This document shows, one piece after another, positions 22,547 to 24,682 of a stretch of 24,682 nucleotides of DNA (positions within the stretch are counted from its first letter, which is position 1; each line of letters opens with the position of its first letter). The stretch lies in assembly GCA_035606335.1 (NCBI GenBank), contig DATNFP010000024.1:1-24682 (forward strand), given 5' to 3'. The notes under the pieces are model-generated. The model was not told the DNA's origin, did not search any database, and worked only from the letters and a program-made list of their open reading frames with translations. This DNA comes from DATNFP01 sp035606335. Lineage in GTDB: Bacteria > Bacteroidota > Bacteroidia > Chitinophagales > Chitinophagaceae. The translations under genes were made by a program, and so were the position numbers.

Positions 22547-23584
22547 ATGAAAATATTAGAGCTAAACTTTGAAAGGACTTGGCGTGGTGGCGAGCGCCAA
22601 ACGCTCTATAATATGATGGGTTTTAGGAATGCAGGTTTGGAAGTGGATTTAATTTGTCGCAAAGGTTTTCCACTTGAGCAGCAGGCAAAGACAGAAGGAT
22701 TTACCGTACATTCTTTTAGAAATATTTTCGGAGTTATTCTATATCTGCTATTCAGTAGCAGGAAGTATAAAGTTCTCCATGCACAGACGTCTCATATTCT
22801 TACATACTGTGTTTTCATTAAGCCATTTCATAGAGCAAAAGTTGTATTTACCAGGAGAGTTGATTTTGTTCCGAAAGGAAATCTTACAAGACTAAAATAC
22901 AAGCTTGCTGATAATATTGTTGGAGTAAGTACAGCAGTAAAAAAGATTCTTGAAAAGTTTGCTTCAAAGAATGTATCAGTTATTTCAGATATTGCAGTTA
23001 AGCAATCACTGAATAAGAGTAGAGCCTCTCAATGGATTGATGAATTGAAATTATTGCCTGGCACTTGTATATTGGGCACCACAGCCGCGCTTGTTCCACA
23101 CAAGGACCCGCTGAATATGGTAGAAGCAATACGTCTATTATCTCAAACAAGGTCTGATTTTATTTTTCTCCACTTTGGTTCAGGTGATTTGGAGAATGAA
23201 GTAAAAGAAAAAATAAAAGAATACGATTTGGAAAATGTATATAAGCTGATGGGTTTTCAGAAAGATGTGGAAGATATATTTTCTGTGTTGGATGTATTCG
23301 TAATGAGTTCACAGGAAGAGGGTTTAGGCAGTAGCGTGCTCGATGCGTTTCTATACAAAATACCGGTAGTGTCTACTGATGCTGGTGGGCTCTTAGATTT
23401 AATGAAGGATGGTCGAGGAATTATGTGTCGGAAAAAATCTCCAAAAGTGTTAGCCGATGGGATTGACTTGATTTTAAAACAAAGTACACTTGTAAAAAGT
23501 ATTACTGATAAGGCATTTTCCTATGTTATAAAATATCATAGTCTTGAATACATTACAAGTCAATACCTAGAAATATTTAGATAG
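22547..23584 (+). CDS. GT4-family glycosyltransferase
   Basis: 345-residue glycosyltransferase with the GT-B fold, probably acting in lipopolysaccharide or other surface glycan synthesis at the cytoplasmic face of the membrane. The N-terminal acceptor domain has the glycine-rich start NFERTWRGGERQTLYNMMGF (7-26) and HAQTSHIL. The donor-binding domain begins around 175 with GTTAALVPHKDPLNMVEAI, then FLHFGSGDLENEV, GFQKDVEDIFSVLDVFVMSS and EEGLGSSVLDAFLYKIPVVS. In the last motif the usual EGFGLxxLEAMA second glutamate is an Asp (VLDAF). DAGGLLDLM completes the family pattern. Sugar donor and acceptor cannot be inferred. It ends 8 bases inside the oppositely transcribed GT2 gene. Confidence 0.9.
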   Translation: MKILELNFERTWRGGERQTLYNMMGFRNAGLEVDLICRKGFPLEQQAKTEGFTVHSFRNIFGVILYLLFSSRKYKVLHAQTSHILTYCVFIKPFHRAKVVFTRRVDFVPKGNLTRLKYKLADNIVGVSTAVKKILEKFASKNVSVISDIAVKQSLNKSRASQWIDELKLLPGTCILGTTAALVPHKDPLNMVEAIRLLSQTRSDFIFLHFGSGDLENEVKEKIKEYDLENVYKLMGFQKDVEDIFSVLDVFVMSSQEEGLGSSVLDAFLYKIPVVSTDAGGLLDLMKDGRGIMCRKKSPKVLADGIDLILKQSTLVKSITDKAFSYVIKYHSLEYITSQYLEIFR

Positions 23585-24353
23585 ATACTCCTTTCCTTCT
23601 TAGAGCTGCATATTGCCTTATCTTGTTGTACTTGATCAAAGATGCATATGCTGAAAACTTGCATACCAAATAGCCATAGTACCCATCAAGTATCCCGAGT
23701 TTAAGAATATAGTCCTTAAAAAAATTCCATTTTGGTACAAACCATATTTTTATTACACTGCAATCCTTCCCTTGCTCTGCAGCAGCCTTTGCTGATATTT
23801 CGGTAAATTTTTCTATCTGTGAAATATGATCCGATATGTTGTAATAACTGTAGTGCAGTAAATCGCCTTCCAGATTTCCAATTTGTCCATTTTCATCATA
23901 CAATTCCCAATGCTCATGTATTCTTTCTCCTTGCCAGCTACCTTTTGTCCTATTGTAAAGGCGCACTTTTTTATCAGGGTACCATCCGCAATGTTTTATC
24001 CACTTGCCACAATAATTTGTCAAGCGAGATAATCTATAGGCAGAGTATACAGGATTTTCCTTCACGTTCAGAATGCTTTGCCCTAGTTCTGGCGACAAAG
24101 CTTCATCCGCATCCAGCGACAATATCCAATCAAATGTTGCTTGTTCGGTTGCAAAGTTTTTTTGTACGCCAAATCCTAAAAAAGCCTGGGATATCACTTT
24201 AGCGCCATACTGCTCTGCGATAGCGGCGGTATTATCTTTTGAGAAGCTATCCACTACAATTATTTCATCCGCAATATCTTTTACTGATTGCAGACATCGT
24301 TTTAGATTTTTTTCTTCATTTAAGGTAATAACAACAACACTTATTTTAACCAT
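23577..24353 (-). CDS. GT2-family glycosyltransferase, WaaE/KdtX-like
   Basis: 258-residue GT-A glycosyltransferase. The N-terminal nucleotide-binding strand VKISVVVITLNEEKNLKRCL (2-21) is followed by ADEIIVVDSFSKDNT with the first Asp pair, and the metal-binding motif DWILSLDADEAL (75-86). RLSRLTNYCGKWIKHCGWYP and RLYNRTKGSWQGERIHEHW (132-150) are characteristic of the WaaE/KdtX group, which adds a glucose to the lipopolysaccharide inner core in enterobacteria. The substrate here is not established. Start is the ATG at 24353. Its 3' end overlaps the GT4 gene tail-to-tail by 8 bases, with no terminator between them. Confidence 0.88.
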   Translation of the reverse strand: MVKISVVVITLNEEKNLKRCLQSVKDIADEIIVVDSFSKDNTAAIAEQYGAKVISQAFLGFGVQKNFATEQATFDWILSLDADEALSPELGQSILNVKENPVYSAYRLSRLTNYCGKWIKHCGWYPDKKVRLYNRTKGSWQGERIHEHWELYDENGQIGNLEGDLLHYSYYNISDHISQIEKFTEISAKAAAEQGKDCSVIKIWFVPKWNFFKDYILKLGILDGYYGYLVCKFSAYASLIKYNKIRQYAALRRKGVSI

Positions 24354-24496
24354 GTATGGTCTTTAGCTGATTCTTCAATTTGTAAATATAGAGACTTGTA
24401 ATTGCTCTTGTAGTTTAATAGACAAAGCAAAAAAATCATTTCAGGGCTGCAAAATTGATAAATTCTGAAATGAAAATAAATATTTAGTGGAGATTA
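24354..24496. other. Intergenic region before the GT2 gene
   Basis: 143 AT-rich bases. No exact TAnnTTTG for the minus strand and no terminator for the response regulator gene were found. Confidence 0.4.
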
Positions 24497-24682
24497 CTAT
24501 GAAAGTAATTTTTGTCTGAGCAAAAATTCTAATTGCTCATTAGAGATTTCCAGTTTTTCAGTTTGATGCTTCTCTTCCTGCCTTCTATTATAAATTTCAT
24601 AAGCTCTTTGGATAGTCATATCGAGTTCTTCTTCATTCCAGGGCTTTGATAAATAATGAAATATCTTTCCCTTATTTACTGC
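24497..24682 (-). CDS. Response regulator, C-terminal 61 residues only
   Basis: The frame is open from the right edge to the TAG at 24497-24499. The visible end begins AVNKGKIFHYLSKPWNEEEL, matching the last helix-strand segment of a receiver domain: SKPW carries the conserved lysine and following proline. A charged helix with coiled-coil character follows (DMTIQRAYEIYNRRQEEKHQ) and the protein ends EFLLRQKLLS. This tail resembles stand-alone response regulators of Bacteroidota in which a receiver is followed by a helical linker ending in RQKLLS. No output domain is present after the receiver in this copy. The phospho-acceptor Asp lies outside the window. Confidence 0.8.
   Translation of the reverse strand, partial: AVNKGKIFHYLSKPWNEEELDMTIQRAYEIYNRRQEEKHQTEKLEISNEQLEFLLRQKLLS

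Noticed and set aside
1..24682. CRISPR arrays, tRNA or rRNA genes, insertion sequences
   Set aside because: No regularly spaced repeats, no cloverleaf-like sequence and no transposase frame were seen by eye; a tool search could still find a weak case.

Overview
The window reads as a chromosomal segment of a Bacteroidota bacterium, most like the Chitinophagaceae/Sphingobacteriia side. The evidence is AT-rich DNA, a secreted protein ending in a type IX secretion sorting domain, several matches to the Bacteroidota -7 promoter element TAnnTTTG, A-rich leaders instead of strong Shine-Dalgarno sites, and Gram-negative lipid A and Kdo genes. No species is named because only the sequence was read. 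No tRNA, rRNA, insertion sequence, integrase or CRISPR array was seen.

Left part (1-6930, all minus strand): a cell-envelope run transcribed in the order transglutaminase-like membrane protein, class A penicillin-binding protein 1A, HD-domain phosphohydrolase, lpxD (cut by the window edge). Gaps are 53, 11 and 75 bases, so it may be one operon. Middle part (7149-13471): single genes, several facing each other across bidirectional terminator hairpins. They are a 3-hydroxyacyl-CoA dehydrogenase, a YpdA/Bdr-type bacillithiol disulfide reductase, a 50-residue membrane protein, a large Asp-box beta-propeller exported by type IX secretion, and an integral membrane acyltransferase-like protein.

Core of interest (13591-20679, all plus strand): a compact Kdo locus in the order waaA, kdnA, kdnB, kdsA, a transaldolase-CBS fusion, kdsC, kdsB. 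KdnA and KdnB are the pair that turns Kdo into 8-amino-Kdo (Kdo8N) in Shewanella, so this lineage probably caps lipid A with Kdo8N. The usual arabinose-5-phosphate isomerase KdsD (SIS domain plus CBS pair) is missing from the cluster. In its place is a protein joining a fructose-6-phosphate-aldolase/transaldolase-type barrel to a KdsD-like CBS pair, with the Schiff-base lysine kept but other active-site positions changed. The neighbouring KdsA also carries unusual substitutions, and KdsC is enlarged at both ends. Together they suggest a variant entry into Kdo synthesis that I do not recognise as described; this is inference from sequence and context.

Right part (20801-24682): a small unassigned alpha/beta protein, a KirBac-type potassium channel, a 397-base gene-free stretch holding a GC-richer repeat-like remnant, two convergent overlapping glycosyltransferases likely to act on cell-surface glycans, and the C-terminal end of a response regulator.
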